A DNA stretch of 64,000 bases from Paenibacillus alvei DSM 29 (lineage in GTDB: Bacteria > Bacillota > Bacilli > Paenibacillales > Paenibacillaceae). Below, one piece after another: positions 19,539 through 29,020 of the stretch. The stretch covers positions 209,001 through 273,000 of the forward strand of contig NZ_AMBZ01000002.1 in assembly GCF_000293805.1 (NCBI RefSeq). Direction: 5' to 3'. Position 1 is the first letter of the stretch, and every line of letters begins with the position of its first letter. Below the pieces are notes generated by a model. That model made no database searches. It had not been told where the DNA came from and saw nothing but the letters and a program-made list of their open reading frames with translations. A program made the position numbers and the translations under genes.

Positions 19539-19566
19539 ATTATATGAGGGGGTCGCACACTTATGC
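19539..19566 (-). promoter_or_regulatory. Sigma-E-like promoter of spoIIID
   Basis: Minus strand: GCATAAG (19560-19566), 13-base spacer, CATATAAT (19539-19546). This approximates the sigma-E pattern and sits about 35 bases upstream of the GTG start. spoIIID of B. subtilis is sigma-E dependent. Confidence 0.5.
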
Positions 19567-19801
19567 GTTATAACCAAGCCTGACAAGCTTGGCTTAGCCA
19601 ATATTTTTGCCAAGACTGACAGTGGACAAGATGGATAACGGAATCACCTATCCGAAGAAAAGGCAGGAAAAAAGCTTAGTCAAAGCGGTATTTCTGATGC
19701 TTTCAAAAATGTGAACGATATGGTTCATATCCAAATTCAAACGAGCAAAAAATTTTTTTCGAAAAGCGATCATTTCTAATGCGATTTCCTCACCAACCAA
19801 A
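19567..19801. other. Intergenic region between spoIIQ and the spoIIID promoter
   Basis: No gene is seen. A short hairpin (CCAAGC/GCTTGG arms, about 19573-19594) is present, and the remainder is AT-rich and featureless apart from possible upstream promoter elements. Confidence 0.4.
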
Positions 19802-19839
19802 AATAAAAACGGGCGAATGTCTTAAAGACATTCGCCCGT
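19802..19839 (-). terminator. Terminator of spoIIQ
   Basis: Near-perfect palindrome with 15-base arms starting ACGGGCGAATGTC, followed by a T-rich tail on the minus strand, about 20 bases after the spoIIQ stop. Confidence 0.95.
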
Positions 19840-19860
19840 GTTATTACCAGTTCAACCGTA

Positions 19861-20655
19861 TTAGTTTTTAACCAGAACCGATGTCGGGTTGACTGGCTTG
19901 TTCTCATTGTACACTTCAAAGTGCACATGAACGCCTAGTTCCTTCTCCAGTTCGCTGCGGCCTGCAGAGGCGAGCGCGTCACCCTTCTTCACGGTATCGC
20001 CAAGCTTCACTTTCACATCAGCCAAGCTTTGATAGACCGTCTTCATACCATTGCCATGATCCAGCTCTACGACAAATCCATTCGTTGAATGCTGCTCGGC
20101 ACGTGTTACTTTACCGCTCATAGCTGCCAGCACATCAAATGTCTGCTTGTCCTTGCGTGCCAAGTCGATACCTACATTCGGCGTAAACGTTTGCTTGTAC
20201 TGCACCATTGCTGCGGCCTGTTCTTCCTTGGAAGCCTTCTCGTCATAGTACGGCATAACGACATCTACATCCCCAGCGTTCGCCACCGGCCAACCGAGTG
20301 TTTCGTTTGTTGCCACAACTTCGACTGCTTCTTCCTTGGCTCCTGTTGCCGTTCCTGCTGTTGTGTTGCTTTGCTTCATCGTCTGCTCTGCTTGCGTCGC
20401 ATCCTTGTTTGGGTCGAGCGGTTTGTGGTTCAAGTCTTGATAGACCCAGACTAGAGTTAGGATAATTGCTGCTGCGGCCATGTACAAAGCGGGGAATACC
20501 CATTTCTTCGACAACAGCTTTCTCCATGAGGATGTGTGAACCGCTTGCGTCCCATGCATTGATTTGGAGGCTTCAGACGGATTTGCTGTGCTTGTCGTAG
20601 ATGTATTCATCGTTGTTTTGTTTTTTGAGTTTTGATTTTGGTTTTGTTCACTCAT
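19861..20655 (-). CDS. spoIIQ: Stage II sporulation protein Q (LytM-fold, forespore side of the SpoIIQ-SpoIIIAH channel)
   Basis: 264 residues: a polar N-terminal tail rich in Asn/Gln/Thr/Ser, one transmembrane segment (about 52-70), then an M23/LytM domain in the intermembrane space. There it pairs with SpoIIIAH during engulfment. The second zinc motif HVHFEVY is intact, but the first ligand position reads NVGID instead of HxGxD. Peptidase activity is therefore unlikely, as in B. subtilis SpoIIQ. It is preceded by an exact sigma-F -10 and a GAGGTGAT Shine-Dalgarno, and followed by a strong terminator, so it is monocistronic. Confidence 0.93.
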   Translation of the reverse strand: MSEQNQNQNSKNKTTMNTSTTSTANPSEASKSMHGTQAVHTSSWRKLLSKKWVFPALYMAAAAIILTLVWVYQDLNHKPLDPNKDATQAEQTMKQSNTTAGTATGAKEEAVEVVATNETLGWPVANAGDVDVVMPYYDEKASKEEQAAAMVQYKQTFTPNVGIDLARKDKQTFDVLAAMSGKVTRAEQHSTNGFVVELDHGNGMKTVYQSLADVKVKLGDTVKKGDALASAGRSELEKELGVHVHFEVYNENKPVNPTSVLVKN

Positions 20656-20674
20656 TTGTGATCACCTCAGTAAC

Positions 20675-20703
20675 CATTGTTACCGAGGCTAGTACTTTTA
20701 TAC
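20675..20703 (-). promoter_or_regulatory. Sigma-F promoter of spoIIQ
   Basis: Minus strand: GTATA (20699-20703), 14-base spacer, GGTAACAATG (20675-20684). Both elements satisfy the consensus GYATA and GGNNANAHTR. It lies 20 bases from the start codon. spoIIQ is a classic sigma-F gene. Confidence 0.75.
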
Positions 20704-20818
20704 GTAGAAATGCTAATTTTTAAGATATGAAGCTAGCAGGGTCAGATAGCCAGTCTCTATCTCTTCCGCAAAGACCTTGTACAGCCGCTGCCCAGCGGAA
20801 AATCCCTGTCGTACCAGC

Positions 20819-21994
20819 TCATCCTTTCGTTCGATCCGCTGCTAACTTCGAAGCTTTGTCCAGCTTCACATCTTTATAATAGTAGGTTACAATTTGCTCG
20901 GCTGTCGCGCCTTCCTTGGCCATCCCCTGCGCCCCATACTGGCTCATGCCTACGCCATGCCCGAATCCATATGTGGTAATGACCAACTTGTCATTGTCTA
21001 CACTCCAATCGAATGCGCTTGATCGCAGTCCAAGCTTCTCTCGAATCTCTCGTCCTGTAAAATGTTCTGATCCAATCTGAACCTGACGCACCCGCTTGCC
21101 AACCGTTCGAGATACAATGCGAAGCTGATTCCCAATCCCTTGAATGGAAGCTGTCTTGCCAGTTGTTCCACCATCTGATTTCAGCTTCAATGCTTGTGCC
21201 GATACCCCAAGCTCTGACAGCAGGTTATTCATTTGAAAAGTAGTGCGTTCCGCATATTTCGGAGCGACCCGCTCGTCCCAAGGACTCGGCACACTTTTTA
21301 AGTATGGGATCGGGCTCCCCCAGTAATCCTCTGCATTTTCGGTATATCCATTGCTTGTCGAGAAAAAGGCAGCCATAATCGGTTTACCCTCATACGTAAT
21401 AATGAGATCCTTCGTCTCTTCCACGGCGCGGCTCAGCTTCGCCGCGGCATCCTTCGGTAGCCGCTTCATCTCCGCGAGCGGTTTGTAAGCCTGATGGGCG
21501 ACGGTGTTTGTCACGTCGGCCCCCTCTGGTGTGCCGCTTGCATCCTTCGCCAGCAAGCGGCGCATGATGTACGTGCGGGCGGCTATCGCTTGCGCCTTGA
21601 GCGCTTCGAGCTCAAAGCTGCTCGGCATCTCTGCCGCCAGGACGCCGCGCACGTACTGCTCCAGCGCGATGCTCTCAATTTGGCGCGTGCCGCTCAGGTA
21701 CACGCGCACCATGGGCTGCGCCGCCGCTATGCCTGGCGACTCCTTTTGCGCCTGCGGCGCCGTGCGCTCGCTGCGCACGCTCGTGTCCTTCTCCTGCTGG
21801 TGCTCTTGCACCAGCAGGAGCGGCACGAGCAGCGCGAGCGCGATAAGCGCGCCAGCCCATAGGGCGGTGCGCGCTAGCAGCGGCAGGGGGCGCCTGCGCA
21901 TGCCCCATCGCCCCCTGCCGCGAAAGCCCAGGCGCGGCTTCAGCCAGCGGGCGAGCCGTCGCGCCTGCGCGTTCAACATCGGCTGCATTGCCAT
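20819..21994 (-). CDS. spoIID: Stage II sporulation protein D, septal peptidoglycan lytic transglycosylase
   Basis: Membrane-anchored enzyme that cleaves glycan strands during engulfment with SpoIIM and SpoIIP. Start at the ATG giving MAMQPMLNAQ, preceded by GGAGG at 10 bases, so 391 residues. A strongly basic Arg-rich cytoplasmic tail leads to one transmembrane helix. The SpoIID domain with GVLAAEMPSSFELEALKAQ (catalytic Glu) follows, then the C-terminal GFGHGVGMSQYGAQGMA motif. The N-terminal quarter is far richer in GC than neighbouring genes and contains a very strong hairpin (21779-21830). Gene order murA-spoIID is conserved. Confidence 0.94.
   Translation of the reverse strand: MAMQPMLNAQARRLARWLKPRLGFRGRGRWGMRRRPLPLLARTALWAGALIALALLVPLLLVQEHQQEKDTSVRSERTAPQAQKESPGIAAAQPMVRVYLSGTRQIESIALEQYVRGVLAAEMPSSFELEALKAQAIAARTYIMRRLLAKDASGTPEGADVTNTVAHQAYKPLAEMKRLPKDAAAKLSRAVEETKDLIITYEGKPIMAAFFSTSNGYTENAEDYWGSPIPYLKSVPSPWDERVAPKYAERTTFQMNNLLSELGVSAQALKLKSDGGTTGKTASIQGIGNQLRIVSRTVGKRVRQVQIGSEHFTGREIREKLGLRSSAFDWSVDNDKLVITTYGFGHGVGMSQYGAQGMAKEGATAEQIVTYYYKDVKLDKASKLAADRTKG
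21779..21830. repeat. Long inverted repeat inside spoIID
   Basis: Inner arms of 13 bases (CTCCTGCTGGTGC / GCACCAGCAGGAG, 21791-21820) with loop TCTT, and outer arms of 7 bases (GCTCGTG/CACGAGC), separated by a 5/3 internal loop. Twenty base pairs in all, within the codons for the end of the transmembrane helix. Confidence 0.9.
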
Positions 21995-22180
21995 CCGACT
22001 CTCTCCTCCTCTCCCACGGAAGAACCCTCTCTTCATTTCTAGCATTTCACAAATAGAGCAGAGTCAATCCTCTTTCTTCTACCCTATGCTTTTTTGAGAG
22101 AGGACAGAACCGGATAACCATTTATCTATCGTTTGCATTTAGAAAGGATCCCAGACTTTAGAATTATGTATCCTATATGC

Positions 22181-22213
22181 AAAAAAGCCTCCTCTTTATG
22201 AGGCGGCTTTTTG
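22181..22213 (-). terminator. Terminator between murA and spoIID
   Basis: AAAAAGCC and GGCTTTTT arms with inner CCTC/GAGG, 85 bases after the murA stop. The U-run on the minus strand is adequate. It separates murA from spoIID transcription. Confidence 0.85.
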
Positions 22214-22298
22214 TCTAGTCGGTACACCATTTGTATCGATGCTATTGTCTATATATAATCCAGATGGAGGCTCCTTCTCTAGCCTTCTCGACATAGGC

Positions 22299-23627
22299 TT
22301 ACGCCCAAGTTGGCTGAGTTTGGAAAACACCTTCTACCTTCTCTTCTTTCGTTTCTTGTGGCTTTTCCGTCATATTCACACGATAGATGTCCGCTCCAAG
22401 CGCAGACAATTTCTCCGCCAAGTGCACATAACCGCGATCAATATGATGAACGCCCCCAACTTCTGTCGTGCCTTCTGCAATCAAGCCTGCACAGATCAGC
22501 GCTGCACCAGCACGTAGGTCAGTTGCCGTTACCTTAGCACCTTTCAGCTTCGCTGGTCCTGTTACCACAGAAGTACGTCCTTCAACCTTAATATTGGCAT
22601 TCATCAGGTTGAACTCATCCACATGCATGAAGCGGTTTTCGAATACCGTTTCCGTAACAACAGATGTTCCTTCCGCTGCAAGCAGCAATGCCATCATCTG
22701 CGACTGCATGTCTGTTGGAAATCCAGGGTATGGAAGCGTCTTGACATCTACAGCCTTCAGCGGCTGTTCCGCGCGTACGCGAATGCCATTCTCATCCGGC
22801 TCGATTGTAATGCCCATCTCTTCCATCTTCGCAATAACGGGGCCAAGGTGATCCGCAATTGCACCTTCCACATACACATCTCCGCCTGTCATCGCAGCAG
22901 CAACCATATAAGTTCCCGCTTCGACGCGATCAGGGATTACTGTATGCTCAGCACCTTGCAGATGATCCACACCTTCAATGCGAATAACGCCTGTTCCTGC
23001 TCCGCGAACGACTGCTCCCATCTTGTTCAGATAGTTCGCCAAGTCGACGATTTCCGGCTCACGAGCTGCATTTTCAATAATTGTCGTACCTTCGGCCAAT
23101 GTAGCCGCCATCATAATATTTTCCGTCGCACCGACACTCGCAACATCCAAGTAAATCTTAGCGCCCTTCAGTCGGCCGTCCACTTTCGCTTCAATATATC
23201 CTTGTCCGAGACCAATAACCGCACCCATGGCTTCAAAGCCTTTCAAATGCTGATCGATCGGACGAGTTCCAATAGCGCATCCGCCAGGCAAAGAAATACG
23301 CGCCTGTCCTGCGCGAGCCAGCAACGGGCCCATGACGAGGAACGATGCTCGCATCTTACGCACCAACTCATATGGAGCTTCATAGGAATGAAGGTTCTCC
23401 GCATTCACATGAATAGTTTCGTTGGAATATGTAAGGCTTGCACCTAATTTTTCCAGTACATTGTGTATCGTTTTCACATCGTCAAGTGGAGGTGCATCGC
23501 AAATAACGCTAACGCCTTTTTCTCCCAGTAACGAAGCAGCGATGATCGGAAGCACAGAATTCTTCGCGCCACTAACACGCACTGTACCCATCAATCGGTT
23601 GCCTCCGCGGACGATAAATTTGCTCAT
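22299..23627 (-). CDS. murA: UDP-N-acetylglucosamine 1-carboxyvinyltransferase MurA
   Basis: First committed enzyme of peptidoglycan synthesis: enolpyruvyl transfer from PEP to UDP-GlcNAc in the cytosol. 442 residues. N-terminal [20 protein letters not shown] and the active-site cysteine in [12 protein letters not shown] (Cys about 117) are present; a Cys here means fosfomycin-sensitive chemistry. Two consecutive ATGs follow GGAGGG; the second has the better spacing. The position between ywzB and spoIID corresponds to the murAA locus of Bacillus. Confidence 0.96.
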   Translation of the reverse strand: MSKFIVRGGNRLMGTVRVSGAKNSVLPIIAASLLGEKGVSVICDAPPLDDVKTIHNVLEKLGASLTYSNETIHVNAENLHSYEAPYELVRKMRASFLVMGPLLARAGQARISLPGGCAIGTRPIDQHLKGFEAMGAVIGLGQGYIEAKVDGRLKGAKIYLDVASVGATENIMMAATLAEGTTIIENAAREPEIVDLANYLNKMGAVVRGAGTGVIRIEGVDHLQGAEHTVIPDRVEAGTYMVAAAMTGGDVYVEGAIADHLGPVIAKMEEMGITIEPDENGIRVRAEQPLKAVDVKTLPYPGFPTDMQSQMMALLLAAEGTSVVTETVFENRFMHVDEFNLMNANIKVEGRTSVVTGPAKLKGAKVTATDLRAGAALICAGLIAEGTTEVGGVHHIDRGYVHLAEKLSALGADIYRVNMTEKPQETKEEKVEGVFQTQPTWA

Positions 23628-23923
23628 CATGTTTCCCTCCGCGCTTTATTTCGCCCCATTATCCATATTTCTGTAAAAAATGGTACGTTCTTTTGATTTC
23701 CAAACTACATCATACCACTGCATCACAGCTATGGACAAGCGATATTTTTCGATAGACCCTTCCACATTTTCCTTGGGGCTATCATCCAGTGTTGACATCT
23801 TCATTCGATGTTATTCGACAAGTGCTTAAACCCTTGTCGGACGGGGCCTCATCATGTAAACATTACGGTTTCAACCCCGTCGGTGTACCGCCGTCCATTT
23901 CCTCTTAACCATTCCTGAATGAT
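23628..23923 (-). other. murA leader region with a GC-rich inverted repeat
   Basis: GACGGGG (23840-23846) and CCCCGTC (23875-23881) could pair across 28 bases. No U-run follows in either direction, so it is not a standard terminator. The rest carries no gene that I can support. Confidence 0.35.
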
Positions 23924-24184
23924 TCAAAACAAAAAACGTAATGATTGTGTCCAACTCCAATAATCGACAAAAAAATGAGCCACTGCTCGGCCGACTATAA
24001 TGGCTAATAGTAAATGAACCATTTTGCCTTGTGGGCTTTGCGGGTGCCGAATGAACAAATCAATTTTTACGTTTTGCAGTGCCCACCATGCAAGTGCAAT
24101 GCACAGCAATGTAATTATCATTTGAACAGCACCGCTCCAACCTACAGACGAGGTGACCTGTGTCCATGTTTCATTTCCGCCCAC
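23924..24184 (-). CDS. ywzB: DUF1146 family membrane protein (YwzB)
   Basis: 86 residues with two hydrophobic segments (about 18-38 and 54-74) flanking the conserved motif NVKIDLFIRHPQSPQGK. That motif identifies the DUF1146/YwzB family of Firmicutes. It begins with GTG behind GGAGGGG and lies 12 bases after the stop of the SLH subtilase, so the two may be cotranscribed here. The family is conserved near murA/spoIID and the atp operon. Its function is unknown. Confidence 0.85.
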   Translation of the reverse strand: MGGNETWTQVTSSVGWSGAVQMIITLLCIALAWWALQNVKIDLFIRHPQSPQGKMVHLLLAIIVGRAVAHFFVDYWSWTQSLRFLF

Positions 24185-24196
24185 TTTAACCCCTCC

Positions 24197-27079
24197 TTAC
24201 GTTTTCTTGTCCATGGCAACGAGGAGCATCGCTGCAAACTCAGCCCGTGTCGCTTCGCGATTTGGCTCGAACGTATTCCCTTTATAACCGCGAACATATC
24301 CCTTGCGTTTCATCTCAGCCAGCATAGGAGCTGCCCAATGCCCTACAGAGACATCTGCAAATGGAGGAGCACTAATCACCCCTGCCTTGAGGTGCAAGGC
24401 ATTCCCTATCATCACCGCCATCTCTGAGCGTTTCACCTTTTGATCCGGTGCAAAGCGCTGGCCGCCGACGCCTCCAGCAATGCCTGCACTCGTAACCCGC
24501 GAAACTGCTGAATAAGCCCAATGCTTTGAAGTCACGTCCTTAAAAGATGGCGACTGCTTCCCCTTAGAGCTGAGCTTGAACGCATTTGCCATGATCGAAG
24601 CCGCCTCCGCTCGTGTGATAGGACGATCCGGTCCAAACTCCGCTTCAGGATAGCCGTTAATCCAGCCTGCCTTGACTGCACGAACGATCGAATCCTTAGC
24701 CCAATGTTGACCAATATCACGGAAGCCAGCTACTAGCGGCTCAGCCTTTACAGACAAGGAATAGAATTGCGTATCAAACTTATCACTGGTCGTCAATCGT
24801 ACGTAGTACGTACTTGGTTCTAACTGAGTGCCTATCTCGAGAGAGGTCTCACCCAATCGATTGCGTGCGGAGGCAATCACCTTCTGTTCCCTTGAAAGAA
24901 CAGACATTGTCACCACACGGTTAGAAGGTACATTCACTACCCGGAAACGGCCGTACGTCTGCTCCTTCACATTCCATTGGAACCAATCAACATCAGTATC
25001 CTCATGAAAGACCCCTTTATATTCCGTTCCTTCACTCATGGTGATTGCCTCATACACCTTATCATTCGGTTCATTTGAATCCGTAAATTGCGTCACATAA
25101 TCGATATGCAGCTTATATTCTCCTGCTACGGCTTCCGGTCGTGCGGTTACCGCATTCTGTACCAAAATATAATACTTGCCCGCAGGTAAATCAGGAAGAA
25201 CAACCGACTCAGCCTGACCTTCTTTCTGTTCATCTACCCAGCGTGTATCCATATGCGAGCCACGAATCTCCATTGCTGGATCAATACGAACAGTGTCCGT
25301 ATCCAGTTTCAACCGAAGTGTTGCCTTCGTCGGCAGTTGAATCGAGTACCAATCGAAGTCAGATGCATGACTGAATGTGCCTACAATATCCTGTGTCCGA
25401 GCAGGAAGTGCAAAGGCTTGAAACTGCTTATCATTCGGCTCGAACGGATCCTCATAAATAAGGAAACGTGACGATAATTTGTATGCGACCGCAGCACCCG
25501 CATCCTCTGCGTAAAATCGGAAGACATTCTTTCCCTTCTTCACGGGAACAGCTAGCGGCTTATTGCTAGAGTAGCTATAAGCCTTACCTGTACGGTTATT
25601 GCCAGCAAAATGTGTAATTCCGATTTTACTTGATCCTTGAATTCGCTGCAGATTCAGCTCTAGAGTTCCATCATAGGGAGCATCAACAACGAACCAATTA
25701 TCCTTCTTCTTTCCGTTTATTTCTGCCGCCAGTGAAGTGTCTATCGGGAACACTCTCGCCTTTTCGCGACTCGTATTCGTTCCGAATGGATCTTGCTCTA
25801 TTGGCGTTAATAAGGCTTGGTCTGCACGAAGCATTCCATAGCCGCTAAGCTCGTCCCAGCCTTTCGCCTCGATATCCTTCGCTGTTTTCCGCAAATGCTG
25901 GCGAATTTGATATGGTTTCAGCTCAGGGTATTGGCTCCACAGCAATGCCGCTACTCCTGCCACTTGAGGAGCAGCCATCGAGGTTCCTTCTTCAGCAGCA
26001 TAGCCCCCGCCTAATGCGGTCGTAAACACATGCCACGGCGCAACAAGATCTACCTCCGGACCAGTGTTTGAACGCGGCTCCACCCGCTGGTGATTGTTAT
26101 TGCCGCCGATGGCGAGCACCGTAGGATAAGCGGCTGGATATTTAACCGCAATTTTCTCTCCATAGCGAGTACCGTCGTTACCAGTAGCTGCAATGAGCAG
26201 AACCCCCTTCTGCTCAGCATAATTCACAATTTCCTCCATGTATTTCGAGTAGCGATAGAGTCCGACTGACATGACCACGATTTTGGCGCCATGATCAACA
26301 GCATATAAAATCCCGGCCCCTAATTTATCCTCATCGCCATATCCCCTAGCATCGAGTGCTTTGATCGGCATTATTTTAGCTGACCATACAATTCCGGTTG
26401 TACCTTTACTATTATTGCCGATAGCCGCAATAACCCCGGCAACACTGGTGCCATGACCGTTATCATCTTGAGGTATGCCCGAATCCAGCAGGTTAATCCC
26501 CTTCACTAAGTTTGGCTTCAAATCCGGGTGGTTAAAGTCGACCCCCGTGTCGACAAGCGCAATTGTCGTAGACAGATTGCTCCGTGTCCGTCCCCACGCC
26601 GCTTCGATCCCTATCTGCTGCAAATAATGCTGCTGGCTATATAAGGTATCATTCGGCTTTACAACTGACTGCAGCGTATGAACCGTGTGATTCGGTTCGA
26701 TGTATTCAATATCATTCGATCGCTTCGCATCGCGCAGCCAAGCATCCGGCTGCTCTGATTCCTTAGGACGAACGACCATGATCCCTACTGATTTCTGCTC
26801 TGACTCCACAATACTACGACGCAAAATTGCGTCATCCTGTGATCCTTGCTTCCACTTCATAATCCATGAGACGGCTTTCTCGTCACGCTGTTCATTGATG
26901 ACAAGATTCGCAGTTGGTACAAGTGCCGCAGCTTCCCAACTGTGCTGTGCTGCCTCATTCAATCCACTTACCTCGTACATCGGCGAGATCGCTTGACGCA
27001 TGCCTGACGATTCTAGCAGCAGCATGCTGGAAAGTACTATGATGGTGCCGGTCACGACGACGCGAGGCAATCGTTTCAT
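24197..27079 (-). CDS. Cell-surface subtilisin-like protease with three C-terminal SLH domains
   Basis: 960 residues from the ATG 8 bases past AGAGGATGG. A signal or anchor helix comes first, then a propeptide-like region to about 135 and an S8 catalytic domain. The triad is complete: Asp177 (ALVDTGVDFNH), His209 (DNGHGTSVAGV), Ser367 (GTSMAAPQVAGVAALL), with oxyanion Asn301. Next come about 350 residues of pre-peptidase-like beta domains (DFDWYSIQLP, DVDWFQWNV repeats). Three SLH domains end the protein with motifs TRAE, KRSE and TRAE. It should sit on the pyruvylated wall polymer next to SpaA. It interrupts the usual nuo/atp-to-ywzB neighbourhood. Likely roles are nutrition or surface protein processing; the substrate is unknown. 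Confidence 0.9.
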   Translation of the reverse strand: MKRLPRVVVTGTIIVLSSMLLLESSGMRQAISPMYEVSGLNEAAQHSWEAAALVPTANLVINEQRDEKAVSWIMKWKQGSQDDAILRRSIVESEQKSVGIMVVRPKESEQPDAWLRDAKRSNDIEYIEPNHTVHTLQSVVKPNDTLYSQQHYLQQIGIEAAWGRTRSNLSTTIALVDTGVDFNHPDLKPNLVKGINLLDSGIPQDDNGHGTSVAGVIAAIGNNSKGTTGIVWSAKIMPIKALDARGYGDEDKLGAGILYAVDHGAKIVVMSVGLYRYSKYMEEIVNYAEQKGVLLIAATGNDGTRYGEKIAVKYPAAYPTVLAIGGNNNHQRVEPRSNTGPEVDLVAPWHVFTTALGGGYAAEEGTSMAAPQVAGVAALLWSQYPELKPYQIRQHLRKTAKDIEAKGWDELSGYGMLRADQALLTPIEQDPFGTNTSREKARVFPIDTSLAAEINGKKKDNWFVVDAPYDGTLELNLQRIQGSSKIGITHFAGNNRTGKAYSYSSNKPLAVPVKKGKNVFRFYAEDAGAAVAYKLSSRFLIYEDPFEPNDKQFQAFALPARTQDIVGTFSHASDFDWYSIQLPTKATLRLKLDTDTVRIDPAMEIRGSHMDTRWVDEQKEGQAESVVLPDLPAGKYYILVQNAVTARPEAVAGEYKLHIDYVTQFTDSNEPNDKVYEAITMSEGTEYKGVFHEDTDVDWFQWNVKEQTYGRFRVVNVPSNRVVTMSVLSREQKVIASARNRLGETSLEIGTQLEPSTYYVRLTTSDKFDTQFYSLSVKAEPLVAGFRDIGQHWAKDSIVRAVKAGWINGYPEAEFGPDRPITRAEAASIMANAFKLSSKGKQSPSFKDVTSKHWAYSAVSRVTSAGIAGGVGGQRFAPDQKVKRSEMAVMIGNALHLKAGVISAPPFADVSVGHWAAPMLAEMKRKGYVRGYKGNTFEPNREATRAEFAAMLLVAMDKKT

Positions 27080-27274
27080 AATGAATCCCATCCTCTTCTT
27101 GTTCCGAAGGCCTGTGCTAGAGGTTTATGAACGTACGATTCACTGGAAGAAAGAAAATTGGAATCATTCCGCGATCATATCTCCTGACCTCTATCCTTGC
27201 TCTTTATTTACGACTATGAATGAGATAAAGACAGACATCGTTTGGCGTTGTCTCCATCCATACAGACACAATAT

Positions 27275-27302
27275 AACTTTACACGTTAAACGTTATAAAG
27301 TT
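27275..27302. promoter_or_regulatory. Operator-like palindrome upstream of the SLH subtilase
   Basis: 28 bases: AACTTTA, C, ACGTT, A, AACGT, TA, TAAAGTT. Both outer (7) and inner (5) arms are perfect complements. It is about 195 bases upstream of the protease start, in AT-rich sequence suitable for a promoter. A repressor or activator site is likely; the regulator is not identified. Confidence 0.5.
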
Positions 27303-27364
27303 TCGCCGTGGGGGCATTCTTTCCTTTTCAGATCGGTCAATTTGAGTCCGTAGTCCTACATGTA

Positions 27365-27410
27365 ATAAAAAAGAATCGAAGCCTCTTCATAAACAGAGGC
27401 TTCGATTCTT
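27365..27410 (-). terminator. Terminator of the nuo operon
   Basis: Sixteen-base perfect arms (AAGAATCGAAGCCTCT and its complement) around an eight-base loop, followed on the minus strand by six T, 52 bases after the nuoN stop. Confidence 0.96.
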
Positions 27411-27462
27411 CAATAACATGGAAAGTCGCTTTGCCATCAACCCAATGAATCGTTGTTCCTGA

Positions 27463-29016
27463 TCACATACGGATCAGCAAGTCTGCTCCAATGGAGAAGA
27501 CTTGTTGAATCGCCTTAACTACAAAACCTGGGAACACGCCGAGCAGCAGCACGAAAAGTACGCACAATGCGATGACAACTCGTTGTGTCATTGAAATTCG
27601 TACCTCATCCTCATTCCCTGCCCGCATGTACATCTGGCGGATAAAGCCGAAGTAGAAGTAGAAAGAGATAACACCTGTAACCATCATCAATATAGCGAGC
27701 CATACCGTATGACCGGCGGCTGCGCCGAATATGATGTACAGCTTACCCATGAAACCAGCCGTAATTGGAATCCCTGCAAGGGACAGCACGAGCACTGTCA
27801 TCGCTACGGCAAGCCATGGTGAACGATAATACAAGCCAGCATATCCCTTCATCTCGTCATGTCCTGCTGAACGTTCGATCACCGTATGGACTGCGAAGGC
27901 ACCAATCGTCGTGAATAAGTATGCCAGTAAGTAGAATAGGAACTCCGAGAAATTCGACGAATGCCACGAACCATCCAGCATATCCAATCCGATTGGTACA
28001 AGCAAGTAACCTGCATTCGCAATACCAGACAAGGCAAGAAGCCGCTTTACATTCGACTGTTTGAGCGCCATTGTCGTTCCGATAACCATCGACACTGCTG
28101 CCAGAACTAAGAGAATAGTGGCAAAGTCGTGATAGATGATCATATCCTTGTTGACGCCCAAACCAAAGTACAGACTGTAGAAGATGCGGAATAGAATTGC
28201 CAAGCTGGCACCTTTGGAGACAACCGCCAAGAAGGCTGCAACCGGTGTTGGCGCACCTGCATATACATCCGGTGACCAGGCATGGAATGGAGCTGCTGCC
28301 ACCTTAAACCCGAAGCCTACCAGCATAAGCAGAAAGCTCACATAAATAAGTGGCTCAAAGGCATGCACATGATCCGACAGCCCTCTGGCAATCGCTCCAA
28401 GCTGCGTGCTTCCGGTTATGCCATAAACGAATGACATGCCGTATAAAATAAATGCGGACGCAACACTTCCCAATACCGCATATTTGAATGCACCCTCTGA
28501 TGACTTGCGGTCATTTTTCTTAATTCCAACAAGAATGTAGGATGTGATGCTTATGAGTTCAAGACCAACATAGAGCGTGATGAGATCCCCTGAAGAAGCC
28601 ATCATCATCGCCCCAAGTGTAGCTGGCAGCAGCAAATAGTAATATTCGCCGCGATTTGAGATTTCATTTTCCCGTATATTTCCGATACTCATCAGCAGGA
28701 TGAGTCCCGTTGCAGTAAGGAATACGATTTTAAGCAATAATGCAAAATCGTCTATGCGATAGCTTTGATTGAGCAGCTGCACAGCCCGGGTCGCTTCCTC
28801 TGAGAGATATACCCGTTGATACAGCTTCCATATAACTAAGCCGAGCGAAATCAGAACGCCCAGCAGGGACAGCCCCCCGATAATATCCCGATTTACACGA
28901 CGGGGCAGCGCCAAATCAATGAGCGAGATCACAATCGCTGCAATAACAAGCGTCAGCTCAGGTGCAAGCAGTGCGAGATCGCCCAATTGCAGCAGTTTAA
29001 CTGTAGTCGCATCCAT
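27463..29016 (-). CDS. nuoN: NADH-quinone oxidoreductase subunit N
   Basis: Antiporter-like proton-pumping membrane subunit of complex I, 517 residues with about 14 transmembrane helices. The conserved core YVGLELISITSYIL, AAPFHAWSPDVYAGAPTPVAAFL and LLALSGIANAGYLL regions carry the buried Glu, Lys and His of the channel. It is the last gene of the nuo operon, 4 bases after nuoM, and the operon terminator follows. The length and helix count are typical. Confidence 0.96.
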   Translation of the reverse strand: MDATTVKLLQLGDLALLAPELTLVIAAIVISLIDLALPRRVNRDIIGGLSLLGVLISLGLVIWKLYQRVYLSEEATRAVQLLNQSYRIDDFALLLKIVFLTATGLILLMSIGNIRENEISNRGEYYYLLLPATLGAMMMASSGDLITLYVGLELISITSYILVGIKKNDRKSSEGAFKYAVLGSVASAFILYGMSFVYGITGSTQLGAIARGLSDHVHAFEPLIYVSFLLMLVGFGFKVAAAPFHAWSPDVYAGAPTPVAAFLAVVSKGASLAILFRIFYSLYFGLGVNKDMIIYHDFATILLVLAAVSMVIGTTMALKQSNVKRLLALSGIANAGYLLVPIGLDMLDGSWHSSNFSEFLFYLLAYLFTTIGAFAVHTVIERSAGHDEMKGYAGLYYRSPWLAVAMTVLVLSLAGIPITAGFMGKLYIIFGAAAGHTVWLAILMMVTGVISFYFYFGFIRQMYMRAGNEDEVRISMTQRVVIALCVLFVLLLGVFPGFVVKAIQQVFSIGADLLIRM

Positions 29017-29020
29017 GGGC

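Noticed and set aside
22623-23447. 274-codon plus-strand open frame opposite murA
   Set aside because: Antisense shadow of murA with no start signals.
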